Notes: generated by a model not told the origin, from the sequence alone. Positions 19,030 through 27,315 are shown, counted from the stretch's first letter. The stretch is 64,000 nt of DNA from Hyphomicrobiaceae bacterium (GCA_021730785.1 JAKFWF010000065.1:108613-172612), one strand, 5' to 3'. Made by a program: numbers and translations.

Positions 19030-19044
19030 GGGATCCAACTTATG

Positions 19045-19060
19045 CTTTGTATTGCAAAGT
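19045..19060. promoter_or_regulatory. Operator-like inverted repeat, site B (before the membrane protein gene)
   Basis: CTTTGTATTGCAAAGT is identical over 16 bases to site A at 17988-18003 and in the same orientation. It is 15 bases upstream of the first ATG of the unit, where a repressor would block transcription or initiation. Confidence 0.72.
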
Positions 19061-19161
19061 ACACTACAATTCCATGCGCTGCAAGCGCAATCGACAGGCG
19101 CCGTCGCGGCGGCGTATAGCTCGCCGCCAACGCTGCCCCTCGACATCACCCGGAGTTACCC

Positions 19162-19878
19162 ATGTCCGACGTTCTGCCGCTTGAAGCCTCCGTCGTCGCC
19201 ACACTTGAGACAGTGACCACCGCGACCCTCACCACGATCCTGTTGAAGAAGGGTCTGCGCAACGTGTGGATGCGCGGCACCCGGCCGTTCCGCGAGGGCC
19301 AGAAGCGCACCGTTGGCCGCGCCTTCACCTTGCGGTTCGTACCGGCACGGGAAGATCTTGCGACGCCGGAAAGCTGGGCATCACCGAAATCGACCCGTGC
19401 GGCAATCGAAGCCATGCCGGCCGGCGTGATCGCGGTCGCCGACAGCATGGGCACGACGGACGCCGGCATCTTCGGCGATATCCTGTGCGCGCGCATGGTC
19501 AAGCGCGGTGTCGCTGGCCTCGTCACCGACGGCGTGGTGCGCGACCGTTCCGGCGTACTGTCGACCGGCATGAAGGTGTGGTGCCAGGGGGCCGCCGCCC
19601 CGCCGTCGGTCGCGGGCTTGACCTTCGTCGACTGGCAACAGCCGATCGGCTGCGGCGGCGTCGCGGTATTTCCCAACGACATCGTGGTGGTCGATGACGA
19701 TGGCGCGGTGTGCATCCCGCAGGCGCTGCTGGCTGACATTCTCGCCCAGGCTCCGGGCCAGGAGCACATGGAAGGTTGGATCATGGATGAAGTGGGCCGC
19801 GGCGTCGCACTTCCCGGCCTCTATCCCATGAACGCCGAAACCAAAGCGCGCTATGAAGCGGCGAAGGGGAAGAAGTAG
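19162..19878 (+). CDS. RraA-like protein (HMG/CHA aldolase family)
   Basis: 238 residues. The core contains ADSMGTTDAGIFGDILCARMVKRGVAGLVTDGVVRD, the phosphate- and metal-binding signature of the RraA/4-hydroxy-4-methyl-2-oxoglutarate aldolase family. PNDIVVVDDDGAVCIP follows. True RraA inhibitors of RNase E are about 160 residues, so this longer form is more likely a class II pyruvate aldolase or decarboxylase-type enzyme. GGAG lies seven bases before the ATG. It is a single gene followed by a repeat array. Confidence 0.83.
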   Translation: MSDVLPLEASVVATLETVTTATLTTILLKKGLRNVWMRGTRPFREGQKRTVGRAFTLRFVPAREDLATPESWASPKSTRAAIEAMPAGVIAVADSMGTTDAGIFGDILCARMVKRGVAGLVTDGVVRDRSGVLSTGMKVWCQGAAAPPSVAGLTFVDWQQPIGCGGVAVFPNDIVVVDDDGAVCIPQALLADILAQAPGQEHMEGWIMDEVGRGVALPGLYPMNAETKARYEAAKGKK

Positions 19879-19891
19879 GCGGGCGGACGGC

Positions 19892-20204
19892 CGTAGGTTG
19901 GGTTAGCGCGCACTCCGAGCTCTCTGCTTGCGCTGACACTCAACGCGCGTAACCCAACACTGCTGCAATAAAAACGTTCGGATGTCGCGGCAGACCAGTT
20001 TTCGACAGTAGTCGTAGGTTGGGTTAGCGCGCACTCCGAGCTCTCTGCTTGCGCTGACACTCAACGCGCGTAACCCAACACTGCTGCAATAAAAACGTTC
20101 GGATGTCGCGGCAGGCCAGTTTTCGACAGTAGTCGTAGGTTGGGTTGGCGCGCACTCCGAGCTCTCCGCTTGCGCTGACACTCAACGCGCGTAACCCAAC
20201 ACTA
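19892..20204. repeat. 121-bp tandem repeat (2.6 copies) carrying a REP-like palindrome
   Basis: Copies begin at 19892, 20013 and 20134 with CGTAGGTTGGGTTAGCGCGC. The first two are nearly identical over 121 bases, and the third breaks off near 20204. Within each copy the outer ends GTTGGGTTAGCGCGC and GCGCGTAACCCAAC are inverted repeats able to form a hairpin of about 80 bases, followed by a spacer with ATAAAAACGTTCGGATGTCG. Third-copy differences (such as GGGTTGG for GGGTTAG) show some divergence. Short open frames across the array are by-products of the repetition. Confidence 0.92.
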
Positions 20205-20297
20205 CTCGCGACCGACCCAGTCGGTCGTGATCAGCGTGAAGAAATACGAAGCGCCCGGAATGTAAATCCGACGGTATTGCATCGGGGTCGGCCAGAT

Positions 20298-20367
20298 GTT
20301 GGGTTACGCGCGGAATTCACCTCGGACACAATAGCCAACGTCCGTGGCCGCACTAACCCAACCTACG
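20298..20367 (-). repeat. Inverted copy of the REP-like palindrome with a different core
   Basis: GTTGGGTTACGCGCG at 20298-20312 and TAACCCAACCTAC at 20354-20366 are the ends of the same element in the opposite orientation. The inner 40 or so bases are unrelated to those of the tandem copies. Confidence 0.8.
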
Positions 20368-20469
20368 ATACTCGCGTATTGATCGCAGTGACACCAATGG
20401 TGTCTCCGGCTCATATGCACGCCTCAATCTAGCCGAGCGTTGCCGGTCGGTCCGGCCCCGGAACACGCC

Positions 20470-20501
20470 ATAAAAACGTTCGGATGTCGCGGCAGGCCAG
20501 T
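20470..20501 (+). repeat. Relic of the 121-bp repeat spacer
   Basis: About 32 bases, starting ATAAAAACGTTCGGATGTCG and continuing GCGGCAGGCCAGT, repeat the spacer of the tandem units (for example 20088-20119) without the palindromic part. Confidence 0.8.
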
Positions 20502-20557
20502 ACGCGTTTTGGCTTTTGTCGCAACCGTGCGCATGCTTCGCGTCTCGCGACTGAAAC

Positions 20558-21301
20558 TCACCCCCTAACCACCAGCCACAACCCCTGCAGCACGTAGAAG
20601 CCGGCGATCACGGTGATGATGTGCGTGGTCCAGGTGCGATACTGCGTGTCGGTCAACCGCTCCAGCACGGGCTTGGCCGCCGTCGTGCCGGCGATCGAGG
20701 CTGCGACCGCGAGCGCTGCCATCAGCGGATCGAGGCTCGCAGCGCCTGCCACCAGTCCGCCGAAGTAGATGAACTTGGCGCCGTGCCCGAATACCTGACA
20801 GATCGCCTTGGTGGCGATGATCTGCCGGCGCTCCAGTCCGCCGCCCAGGAAGTAAGTGTCGAGGATCGGGCCCGTGACGCCGGTCAGCAGCATCAAGGTC
20901 ATGCAGATCGCGCCGAAAATGCCGCCATGCAGGAAGTTCTGCGGATCGGGCTTGAGGTTCGCCGGTACCAGCCGCACCAGAAACGGAGTGAGCCCGAGCG
21001 CCAGCAGCGCGATTGCCTTGTCGGGCACGTAGCGCACGAGCGACCAGGCGATGAAGGCGATGAGGCAGCCGCCGAGGTAGGCTGCGACCGCCCGCCACGA
21101 CACGTGTTTGATCCACAGCACGCCGCGCCAGCCGTTGGACGCCATCTGCGTCACCGCGTGCAGGGCCATCGCATCGGGCAACGGCAGCACCAGGAACAAC
21201 ACGCCGATCAGCACGAGGCCACCCGCCATGCCGAAGATGCCGGACAGAAATGCCGTCGCAACCATCGTCGCGACCAGTGCGATCATCGTCGTGAGCGGCA
21301 T
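20558..21301 (-). CDS. TauE/SafE-family sulfite or anion exporter
   Basis: 247 residues and about eight membrane segments. It has the family's N-terminal pattern FLSGIFGMAGGLVLIGVL and the half-way repeat FGAICMTLMLLTGVTGPILD, reflecting the internal duplication of TauE/SafE permeases. These export sulfite, sulfoacetate or related anions. It has no adjacent taurine or sulfonate catabolic genes here, so the substrate is open. The ATG at 21301 is preceded by no strong ribosome site. Confidence 0.85.
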   Translation of the reverse strand: MPLTTMIALVATMVATAFLSGIFGMAGGLVLIGVLFLVLPLPDAMALHAVTQMASNGWRGVLWIKHVSWRAVAAYLGGCLIAFIAWSLVRYVPDKAIALLALGLTPFLVRLVPANLKPDPQNFLHGGIFGAICMTLMLLTGVTGPILDTYFLGGGLERRQIIATKAICQVFGHGAKFIYFGGLVAGAASLDPLMAALAVAASIAGTTAAKPVLERLTDTQYRTWTTHIITVIAGFYVLQGLWLVVRG

Positions 21302-21482
21302 GCCGTTGTCCCCGTACCGCGCCGCCGCTCCCGTCGCGACAGGCAGAGCCCGCGTTCAACACCCGTCGTTCGCAAACGGCAAACGCTGGCGCCGCAGCCC
21401 AGCCATGCTAAGTCTGATCCCTGATCCCTGACACCGACGCCAACGGCCAGAGACAATCGAAACTCCAGTGACGGACGACACC

Positions 21483-22316
21483 ATGACCAGAACTACCACG
21501 CGCGCGCGTTTGATCATTTCGAGACTGCTGATGGCAGCCGCACTTGCAACCGCTGCGCCCGTGGTGCAGGCCCCGGCGTTGGCCCAGTCGACCGCGGCGC
21601 CGTCAGCGGGGCCTGCCGAACCCGCGCTGATCGAAGACCTGGTCGCTGCCGGCCGCATCCTCGTCAACCAGGGCGTGCTCGACGGCTTCGGCCATGTCAG
21701 CGTGCGCCATCCCAAGGACCCGACGCGCTTCCTGATGGCACGCTCGGTAGCACCGGCCCTCGTCGTGGCGGACGATATCGTCGAGCACGATCTCGACGGC
21801 AATGGCATCGACGCAAAAGGGCGCACGCTGTTCCTGGAGCGCTTCATCCATGCTGAGGTCTATCGCGCACGACCCGATGTGATGGCCGTGGTGCACAGCC
21901 ACTCGCCGGCGACCATCCCCTTCGGCGCGAGCCAAGTGCCGATGCGCGCCATGTTCCACAACTCGGCGTTTCTCGCAGCCGGTGTGCCGGTGTTTGAAAT
22001 CCGCAAGGCGGGCGGCATGACCAACATGCTGGTCGGCTCGGGCGCACTCGGCAAGGCGCTCGCCGAGGCACTCGGTGACAAGCCGGCCGTCCTCATGCGC
22101 GGGCACGGCAACGTGGTGGTGGGGCCGTCGATCCAGCTTGCGGTGTTCCGCGCGGTCTACCTCGAAGTGAATGCGCGCCTGCAGCTGCAGGCGATCAGCC
22201 TCGGCGGCCCGATCACCTATCTCGAGGCGGAAGAAGGCGTAAAGGCCGACAAGGTCAACGAGGTGATCTCGGCGCGGCCCTGGGACATCTGGAAAAAACA
22301 GGCGCTGGGGAAGTGA
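21483..22316 (+). CDS. Exported class II aldolase/adducin-like protein
   Basis: 277 residues. An N-terminal signal peptide (RLLMAAALATAAPVVQAPALAQ, end near residue 35) precedes a class II aldolase domain. The domain has the zinc ligands HSHSP and RGHGN and the acidic residue in FLERFIHAEVY, as in fuculose-phosphate aldolases and ribulose-phosphate 4-epimerases. Those enzymes are normally cytoplasmic, so the Sec-type leader is unusual. An in-frame GTG at 21468 is an alternative start. It converges with argF. Confidence 0.82.
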   Translation: MTRTTTRARLIISRLLMAAALATAAPVVQAPALAQSTAAPSAGPAEPALIEDLVAAGRILVNQGVLDGFGHVSVRHPKDPTRFLMARSVAPALVVADDIVEHDLDGNGIDAKGRTLFLERFIHAEVYRARPDVMAVVHSHSPATIPFGASQVPMRAMFHNSAFLAAGVPVFEIRKAGGMTNMLVGSGALGKALAEALGDKPAVLMRGHGNVVVGPSIQLAVFRAVYLEVNARLQLQAISLGGPITYLEAEEGVKADKVNEVISARPWDIWKKQALGK

Positions 22317-22356
22317 GCACAAGACCGCCGACGCTGCCTCACTCGAGTGCTCCAGG

Positions 22357-23313
22357 CTACGCGCCAAGGCACCAGGCGAGAATCGCCTTCTGTGCGTGCA
22401 AGCGGTTTTCCGCTTCGTCAAACACCACCGACTGCGGACCGTCGATCACTTCGGCGGAGACCTCGTGCCCCCGGTAGGCTGGCAGGCAGTGCATGAAGAT
22501 CGCATCCTTGGCGGCGCACTGCATGAGCCCCTTGTCGACGGCGTAGGGCGCCAGCAGCTGCTTGCGCCAACTTTCATCGGACTGCCCCATGGACACCCAC
22601 GTGTCGGTAACGACGCAGTCGGCGCCCTTCACGGCATCCGCCGCTTCGTCGAAGAGCTCGACCTTGCCGCCATTCTTTGCCACCCAGTCGATCACGTCGC
22701 GCTCGGGCTTCAGTTGCGCCGGGCAGGCAATCCGCAACGCAAAGTCGAAGCGCACGGCCGCCTGCATCCACGACACGGCGACGTTGTTGCCATCGCCGAC
22801 CCAGGCGATCTGGCGGCCCTTGATGTCGCCCGACCGTTCCTCGAACGTCATGATGTCGGCGAGGATCTGGCACGGGTGGCTGCGGTTGGTCAGGCCATTG
22901 ATCACGGGCACCGTGGCGTTGTCGGCCAATTCCGTGATCGAGGCGTGGGCGTGCGCGCGGATCATGATGGCGTCGCCGTAGCGCGACAGCACCTTGGCCG
23001 TGTCCGACGGGCTCTCGCCGCGCCCGGTCTGCAGATCGGCGTGGTTGAGCGAAATCGTCTGCCCGCCGAGCTGGCGCATCGCCACGTCGAACGACACGCG
23101 GGTACGCGTCGAGGGCTTCTCGAAGATCATCAGCAGGACCTGATCGGCGATGTCCTTTGGCGCGAGGTGCGCCGGCACACGGCGGCCGGCCTTCTTCATG
23201 GCGTGCGCGTTGTCGACGATGCGGCGCAGCGTTGCCGCATCGATCGCTTCAATGTCGATGAAATGGCGTGGCTTCATGGCGCGCGCGCGGCCCTCCAGCT
23301 TGCGGTGTGACAT
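22357..23313 (-). CDS. argF: Ornithine carbamoyltransferase
   Basis: Arginine biosynthesis: ornithine plus carbamoyl phosphate to citrulline, in the cytoplasm. 318 residues with the carbamoyl-phosphate loop FEKPSTRTRVSFDVA, the HPCQ motif in TNRSHPCQILAD, DTWVSMGQ and the active-site HCLPAYRGHEV. It starts three bases after the argD stop and should be cotranscribed with it. An internal ATG at 23277 (MKPRHFIDIEAID) matches the usual family start, so the first 12 residues may be a misassigned extension. Expression should be governed by the leader upstream of argD. Confidence 0.97.
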   Translation of the reverse strand: MSHRKLEGRARAMKPRHFIDIEAIDAATLRRIVDNAHAMKKAGRRVPAHLAPKDIADQVLLMIFEKPSTRTRVSFDVAMRQLGGQTISLNHADLQTGRGESPSDTAKVLSRYGDAIMIRAHAHASITELADNATVPVINGLTNRSHPCQILADIMTFEERSGDIKGRQIAWVGDGNNVAVSWMQAAVRFDFALRIACPAQLKPERDVIDWVAKNGGKVELFDEAADAVKGADCVVTDTWVSMGQSDESWRKQLLAPYAVDKGLMQCAAKDAIFMHCLPAYRGHEVSAEVIDGPQSVVFDEAENRLHAQKAILAWCLGA

Positions 23314-23316
23314 GGC

Positions 23317-24561
23317 TCACGCAACCTTGGCGACGGACTTCAGCGCGCGGCCGAGGCGGTTGGCGGCTTCGGCCAACTCGGCTTCGCTGACGTTCAGCGG
23401 CGGGATGATGCGCACCACGTTGTCGCCGGCGCCGACGGCGAGGAACTTCTCCGCCGTGCACGCCTTGACGACGTCGCCGGCCGGCACCTTGGCGTTGATC
23501 CTGACGCCCATCAGCAGGCCGGCGCCGCGGACTTCCTCGACCAGGCCGGGGTTCTCGTCATGCACGCGGGCGAGCGCCTGCTTCAAGTACAGCGCCTTCC
23601 TCTGCACCGCGTCCAGGAAGCCCGGCTCGAGCACCACATCGAGCACGGCATTGCCGACGGCGGTCGCGAGCGGATTGCCGCCGAACGTCGAGCCGTGGGT
23701 GCCGGGCACCATGCCCTTGGTCGCTTCCGTGGTGCCCAGGAACGCGCCGACCGGGAAGCCGCCGCCGATGCCTTTGGCGATCGCCATGAGGTCGGGCTTG
23801 ATGCCGGCCCACTCGTGCGCGAACAGACGGCCCGTGCGCCCGACGCCGCATTGCACCTCGTCGAGGATCAGCAACAGGCCATGTTTGTCGCACAGCTCGC
23901 GCAGGCCGACGAGACACTGGTTCGGGATCGTTCGGATGCCGCCCTCGCCCTGGATCGGCTCCACCATGATGGCGGCCGTGGCGGGCCCGATCGCCTTGGT
24001 CAAGGCATCGTGGTCGCCGAAGGGCAGGCAATCAAAGCCCGGCATGTCGGGTCCAAAGCCCTCCATGTACTTCTCGTTGCCGGCCGCCGCGATCGTTGCC
24101 AGCGTGCGGCCGTGGAACGCGCCCTTGAAGGTGATGATGCGGTTCCTCTCGGGGTGGCCACAGACGTGGTGATAGCGCCGCGCGGTCTTGATTGCGCCCT
24201 CGCAGGCTTCCGCGCCCGAGTTGCAGAAGAAAACCTTGTCGGCGAAGGTTGCTGCACACAGCCGCTCGGCCAGCGTCTCCTGGTTGGCGACGCGATAAAG
24301 GTTCGACGTGTGCCACAGCATGGCGGCCTGGGCAGTGAGCGCCTGCACGAGGTGCGGGTGGGCATGGCCAAGCACGTTGACGGCGACGCCGCTGGCGAAA
24401 TCAAGATATTTTTCGCCCGTGGTGGAGATGAGCCAGCTGCCCTCACCCCGCTCGAAAACCACGTCCTGGCGGGCATAAGTGCCCATGACGGCGGGCGAAG
24501 GGCCGCTGCTTGCGACGTGGGATTTGGCGGAAACGGTAGCCTTGGAAGTTGCAGTCGGCAT
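23317..24561 (-). CDS. argD: Acetylornithine aminotransferase
   Basis: PLP enzyme of arginine (and possibly lysine) biosynthesis: N-acetylornithine to the semialdehyde and reverse. 414 residues. The class III aminotransferase core is clear: [44 protein letters not shown] with the PLP Asp, [14 protein letters not shown] with the Schiff-base Lys, and STFGGNPLA. The N terminus has a Ser/Thr-rich extension of about 20 residues, so a later start (for example [14 protein letters not shown]) is possible. It is the first structural gene after the arginine-rich leader and terminator at 24591-24706. Confidence 0.97.
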   Translation of the reverse strand: MPTATSKATVSAKSHVASSGPSPAVMGTYARQDVVFERGEGSWLISTTGEKYLDFASGVAVNVLGHAHPHLVQALTAQAAMLWHTSNLYRVANQETLAERLCAATFADKVFFCNSGAEACEGAIKTARRYHHVCGHPERNRIITFKGAFHGRTLATIAAAGNEKYMEGFGPDMPGFDCLPFGDHDALTKAIGPATAAIMVEPIQGEGGIRTIPNQCLVGLRELCDKHGLLLILDEVQCGVGRTGRLFAHEWAGIKPDLMAIAKGIGGGFPVGAFLGTTEATKGMVPGTHGSTFGGNPLATAVGNAVLDVVLEPGFLDAVQRKALYLKQALARVHDENPGLVEEVRGAGLLMGVRINAKVPAGDVVKACTAEKFLAVGAGDNVVRIIPPLNVSEAELAEAANRLGRALKSVAKVA

Positions 24562-24590
24562 GGCGGATGGTCCGTGACGGAAGCTGAATT

Positions 24591-24614
24591 AAAAAAGCCG
24601 CGCATGGGCGCGGC
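24591..24614 (-). terminator. Attenuator terminator in the argD leader
   Basis: On the minus strand a 7-bp stem (GCCGCGC and GCGCGGC, 24597-24614) with a 4-base loop is followed by six T residues (24591-24596). There is no upstream minus-strand gene for it to terminate: it sits between the leader peptide and argD, 29 bases before the argD ATG. Confidence 0.85.
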
Positions 24615-24657
24615 CTGCGGGCGAAAGGAGTCGGCAAACATCCTCATCGCAGTCGCG
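24609..24657 (-). promoter_or_regulatory. Alternative (antiterminator) pairing in the argD leader
   Basis: On the minus strand CGCGACTGCG (24648-24657, last codons of the leader peptide) can pair with CGCAGGCCGCG (24609-24619). The CTGCG/CGCAG and CGCG/CGCG blocks match, with a small internal bulge. The second segment overlaps the first arm of the terminator, so the two structures exclude each other. Confidence 0.6.
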
Positions 24658-24706
24658 GGCGCAACCTCGGCAGCATACGTCGGCGGATGATGGCAGCAGG
24701 GTTCAT
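24644..24706 (-). CDS. Arginine-rich leader peptide of argD-argF
   Basis: A 20-codon frame: MNPAAIIRRRMLPRLRPRLR, then TGA. Seven of twenty residues are Arg, including three in a row (codons 8-10), with mixed codons CGC, CGA, CGT and AGG. It ends about 30 bases before the terminator hairpin. A ribosome stalled on codons 8-10 would leave the last codons free to form the antiterminator. One reaching the stop would cover them and let the terminator form. The ATG lies almost at the predicted transcript start and has no Shine-Dalgarno, like the leaderless trpL of Sinorhizobium. No symbol is established. Confidence 0.8.
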   Translation of the reverse strand: MNPAAIIRRRMLPRLRPRLR

Positions 24707-24715
24707 GGCGCGAAG

Positions 24716-24744
24716 ATAATGCGGGGCTCGGGCTTCACTGTCAA
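24716..24744 (-). promoter_or_regulatory. Predicted promoter of the arg leader and argD-argF
   Basis: On the minus strand a perfect TTGACA (24739-24744) and CATTAT (24716-24721) are separated by 17 bases. The expected start is near 24709, only about three bases before the leader ATG at 24706. Confidence 0.72.
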
Positions 24745-24973
24745 TGTTGCGCTGCGCGCCCCCTCGCGTGCGCCTTGACTTCGTGTAGCGGCGCAACATC
24801 CAGATGGCGGTTCAACCCCGGCGCGCGGTGCTTCGGTTTGGCACGCAACGAACGTGGCCGTCGGCATCCCCACCGCGTCACTGGTGCCGTTGCGGCAACC
24901 TCGCGCAATCGACATTGGTAGTGGCGAGCAGGTCAAGTCGTTCCTTGACGTTGCGCGCCGAGAGGCAAACGCC

Positions 24974-26251
24974 ATGACCACGGTCGACATCATCGTTGCC
25001 GGCGCCGGGCCAGCCGGGCTTGCCAGCGCTGCCGCACTCGCAACGAGCGGGTTCAGCGTCGCCGTGGTCGCGCCGCGTGCGCCGGCACGGGCACCCGACA
25101 CGCGGACCGCCGCGCTCTTCAACGGGTCGCTCGCCCTGCTGCAAAATATCGGCGCCTGGGACAGCCTTGCGGCTGACACGGCAGCCCTTGCCGGCATCCG
25201 CATCATCGACGACCGCGACACCCTGTTGCGGGCGCCAGCCGTCACCTTCGAAGCCCATGAACTCGGCTTGACCGCGTTCGGCGCCAATGTACCGCAAGAG
25301 GCGCTGGCACGGGCACTGCGCGATGCCGTCGAACGCCTGGTCAACGTGCAGTTCATCGACGCCCAGGTGACCGCCATCGATGTCGAGCCGAGCCCCTCAG
25401 GGTCATCGCAGGACGCCCTCAAGAGCCTCGCCCACGTGCATCTCGATACGGGCGCAGTCCTGCGCGCGTCCCTCTTGGTCGCCGCCGACGGCCGCAATTC
25501 AACGTGCCGGAAGGCTGCAAACATCGCAGCCGAGGTCACCAATTATCCCCAGATCGCCATCGCCGCCCAGTTCGGCCACTCGCGCGAGCACCGCGGCATT
25601 TCGACCGAGTTCCACCGCCCGGCCGGCCCCTGCACCGTGGTGCCGTTGCCCAGACGCCGCTCGAGTCTGGTGTGGGTCGAGCGGCCGGCCATGGCACGGC
25701 GTCTGGTTGCAGCTGACGATGCGGCGTTCACGGCCGCCCTCGAAGAGCGCCTGCACGGCGTGCTCGGCACGGTGACTGCAATCGGCGAACGCCGGCACTT
25801 TCCGCTCAGCTGCGTGAAGGCGGCCACGCTGGCAGCCCCTCGCGTCGCGCTCGTCGGCGAAGCCGGCCACACCCTGCCGCCGATCGGCGCCCAGGGCCTG
25901 AACCTCGGCTTTCGCGACGTCGCAACGCTCGCCGAACTCGTTGGCGCTGCACGGGCGGCGGGCTGCGATATCGGCGGGCAAGCGGTGCTCGATCGGTATG
26001 TGGCGGCGCGGCGCACGGACATCGACGTGCGCACGCGGGCGGTCGACTGGCTGAACCGGTCACTGCTGGCCGACCTGCTGCCGAGCGACCTCGCGCGCGG
26101 GGCATCGCTGCATCTGATCGGCGGCATTGCTGCATTGAAGCGGCAGGTCATGCGCGCCGGATTCGAGTCGGCCGGGTCGTTACCCCACCTGATGCGCCCA
26201 AGTCTCGAACGGGTGCCGGTCGCCATCCCGGCGCTTGACGCCCGTCCGTGA
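24974..26251 (+). CDS. UbiH/COQ6-family FAD-dependent hydroxylase
   Basis: 425 residues from the ATG at 24974 (GAGAGG upstream). It has the N-terminal FAD-binding DIIVAGAGPAGLASAAALA, the middle VAADGRNSTCRK (DG motif) and RVALVGEAGHTLPPIGAQGLNLGFRD, the diagnostic GD-like ribose motif of UbiH/UbiF/VisC monooxygenases, with GEAGH where most members have GDAAH. These hydroxylate the ubiquinone ring. In alphaproteobacteria one such enzyme (UbiL, UbiM or UbiH) may act at several positions, so the exact step is not assigned. It is divergent from the arg operon. Confidence 0.88.
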   Translation: MTTVDIIVAGAGPAGLASAAALATSGFSVAVVAPRAPARAPDTRTAALFNGSLALLQNIGAWDSLAADTAALAGIRIIDDRDTLLRAPAVTFEAHELGLTAFGANVPQEALARALRDAVERLVNVQFIDAQVTAIDVEPSPSGSSQDALKSLAHVHLDTGAVLRASLLVAADGRNSTCRKAANIAAEVTNYPQIAIAAQFGHSREHRGISTEFHRPAGPCTVVPLPRRRSSLVWVERPAMARRLVAADDAAFTAALEERLHGVLGTVTAIGERRHFPLSCVKAATLAAPRVALVGEAGHTLPPIGAQGLNLGFRDVATLAELVGAARAAGCDIGGQAVLDRYVAARRTDIDVRTRAVDWLNRSLLADLLPSDLARGASLHLIGGIAALKRQVMRAGFESAGSLPHLMRPSLERVPVAIPALDARP

Positions 26252-26333
26252 CTATTGTCTGGAGGGAGGTGAAGTCTCAACCGCCGGATCGGGCTGGCCG
26301 CGGCCACGCCACTGCAATCGCCGACCAGGACCC

Positions 26334-27254
26334 ATGCCGCCGAAACGCTCCTTCCTGCGCGACCTTCAATTCCGCGTCGAATACGCCCTGCTGATGCTGG
26401 TGGTGGCCATGGTGCGCGCGGTCCCGCTCGACACGGCGAGCCGGCTGTCGGGCCGGACCTGGCAGTTTCTCGGCCCCCGGCTTATGCGCCGGCGGCATTT
26501 GCGTGCGCTCGACAACATCGCCGTCGCCTTCCCCGACATGCCGCAAGCGGAGCGGCTGCGCATCGCCATGGCACACTGGGACAATCTCGGCCGCGTGATG
26601 GCCGAGACCATGCTCATGGATCGTATCCTGGCCGATCCCTCACGCGTCGTGATCTCTAACGAACGGGTGTTTGCGCGCTACCGCGACAAGCTCGGGCCGA
26701 TCGTCGGTGTGTCGCTGCACATGGGCAACTGGGAGTTGTCGGTCTGGCCGCTGACCTCATCAGGCGCGACACCGGCAGCGGTCTATCGCTCGGTCAACAA
26801 CCCCTATGTGGACCAGTACCTGCGTTACCAGCGCCGCAATCTCTATCCGGGGGGGCTGCTTGGCCGCGGCAAGGTGGAGGGCGACCACGGCGAGGGGCAG
26901 AAGACGGCACGCTTCATCATGGACTATGTGCGCCGCGGCGGTCGGCTCGGCCTCGTGTCGGACCTCTACGACCGCAATGGACTACCAGTGCCGTTCTTCG
27001 GTCGCGATGCGCGCACCGTCGCGATGCCGGCGATGATCGCGCGGCGGGTCGGTGCCCGGATCTGGATGGCACGCACGGTGCGGCAGGGGGACGCGGCACG
27101 GTTCCTCGTCGACATGGTCGAGTTGCGTGTGCCGCGCACGGCAAACCAGGGCGAGGATATCCGCTGGGCGACGGCTGCCATGCAGCGCCAGTTCGAGGCC
27201 TGGGTGCGGGAGACACCGGACCAGTGGATGTGGAGCAACCGGCGCTGGAGTTGA
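26334..27254 (+). CDS. Lipid A lauroyl/myristoyl acyltransferase (LpxL/HtrB family)
   Basis: 306 residues from the ATG at 26334 with AGGA six bases upstream. An N-terminal membrane helix (about 17-35) anchors it to the inner membrane. The catalytic HX4E motif is in [13 protein letters not shown] and the [19 protein letters not shown] region follows, as in LpxL/LpxM secondary acyltransferases of lipid A. The C-terminal [11 protein letters not shown] matches the family ending (usually PEQYLWxHRR). It follows the ubiH-like gene by about 80 bases and may be cotranscribed. Confidence 0.9.
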   Translation: MPPKRSFLRDLQFRVEYALLMLVVAMVRAVPLDTASRLSGRTWQFLGPRLMRRRHLRALDNIAVAFPDMPQAERLRIAMAHWDNLGRVMAETMLMDRILADPSRVVISNERVFARYRDKLGPIVGVSLHMGNWELSVWPLTSSGATPAAVYRSVNNPYVDQYLRYQRRNLYPGGLLGRGKVEGDHGEGQKTARFIMDYVRRGGRLGLVSDLYDRNGLPVPFFGRDARTVAMPAMIARRVGARIWMARTVRQGDAARFLVDMVELRVPRTANQGEDIRWATAAMQRQFEAWVRETPDQWMWSNRRWS

Positions 27255-27315
27255 AATACCCGGTCGAGCGTGGTCAGTGGGGCGCAACCGAGCCACTGAA
27301 CCAACGGACCAGCCC

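Noticed and set aside
19851..20181. Two similar short proteins on the minus strand in the repeat array
   Set aside because: They are translations of the 121-bp tandem repeat, so their similarity reflects the DNA repeat, not genes.
19892..20204. CRISPR array
   Set aside because: Only 2.6 copies, the unit is 121 bases, the spacers are nearly identical and no cas genes are nearby.
24000..24647. A second leader frame (MRMFADSFRP) running through the arg terminator into argD
   Set aside because: It does not stop before argD, overlaps argD out of frame for hundreds of codons and has few Arg codons. The 20-codon frame just upstream fits an attenuator far better.
22396..24690. Long plus-strand frames opposite argF and argD
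   Set aside because: Shadows of well-identified biosynthetic genes with no domain content.
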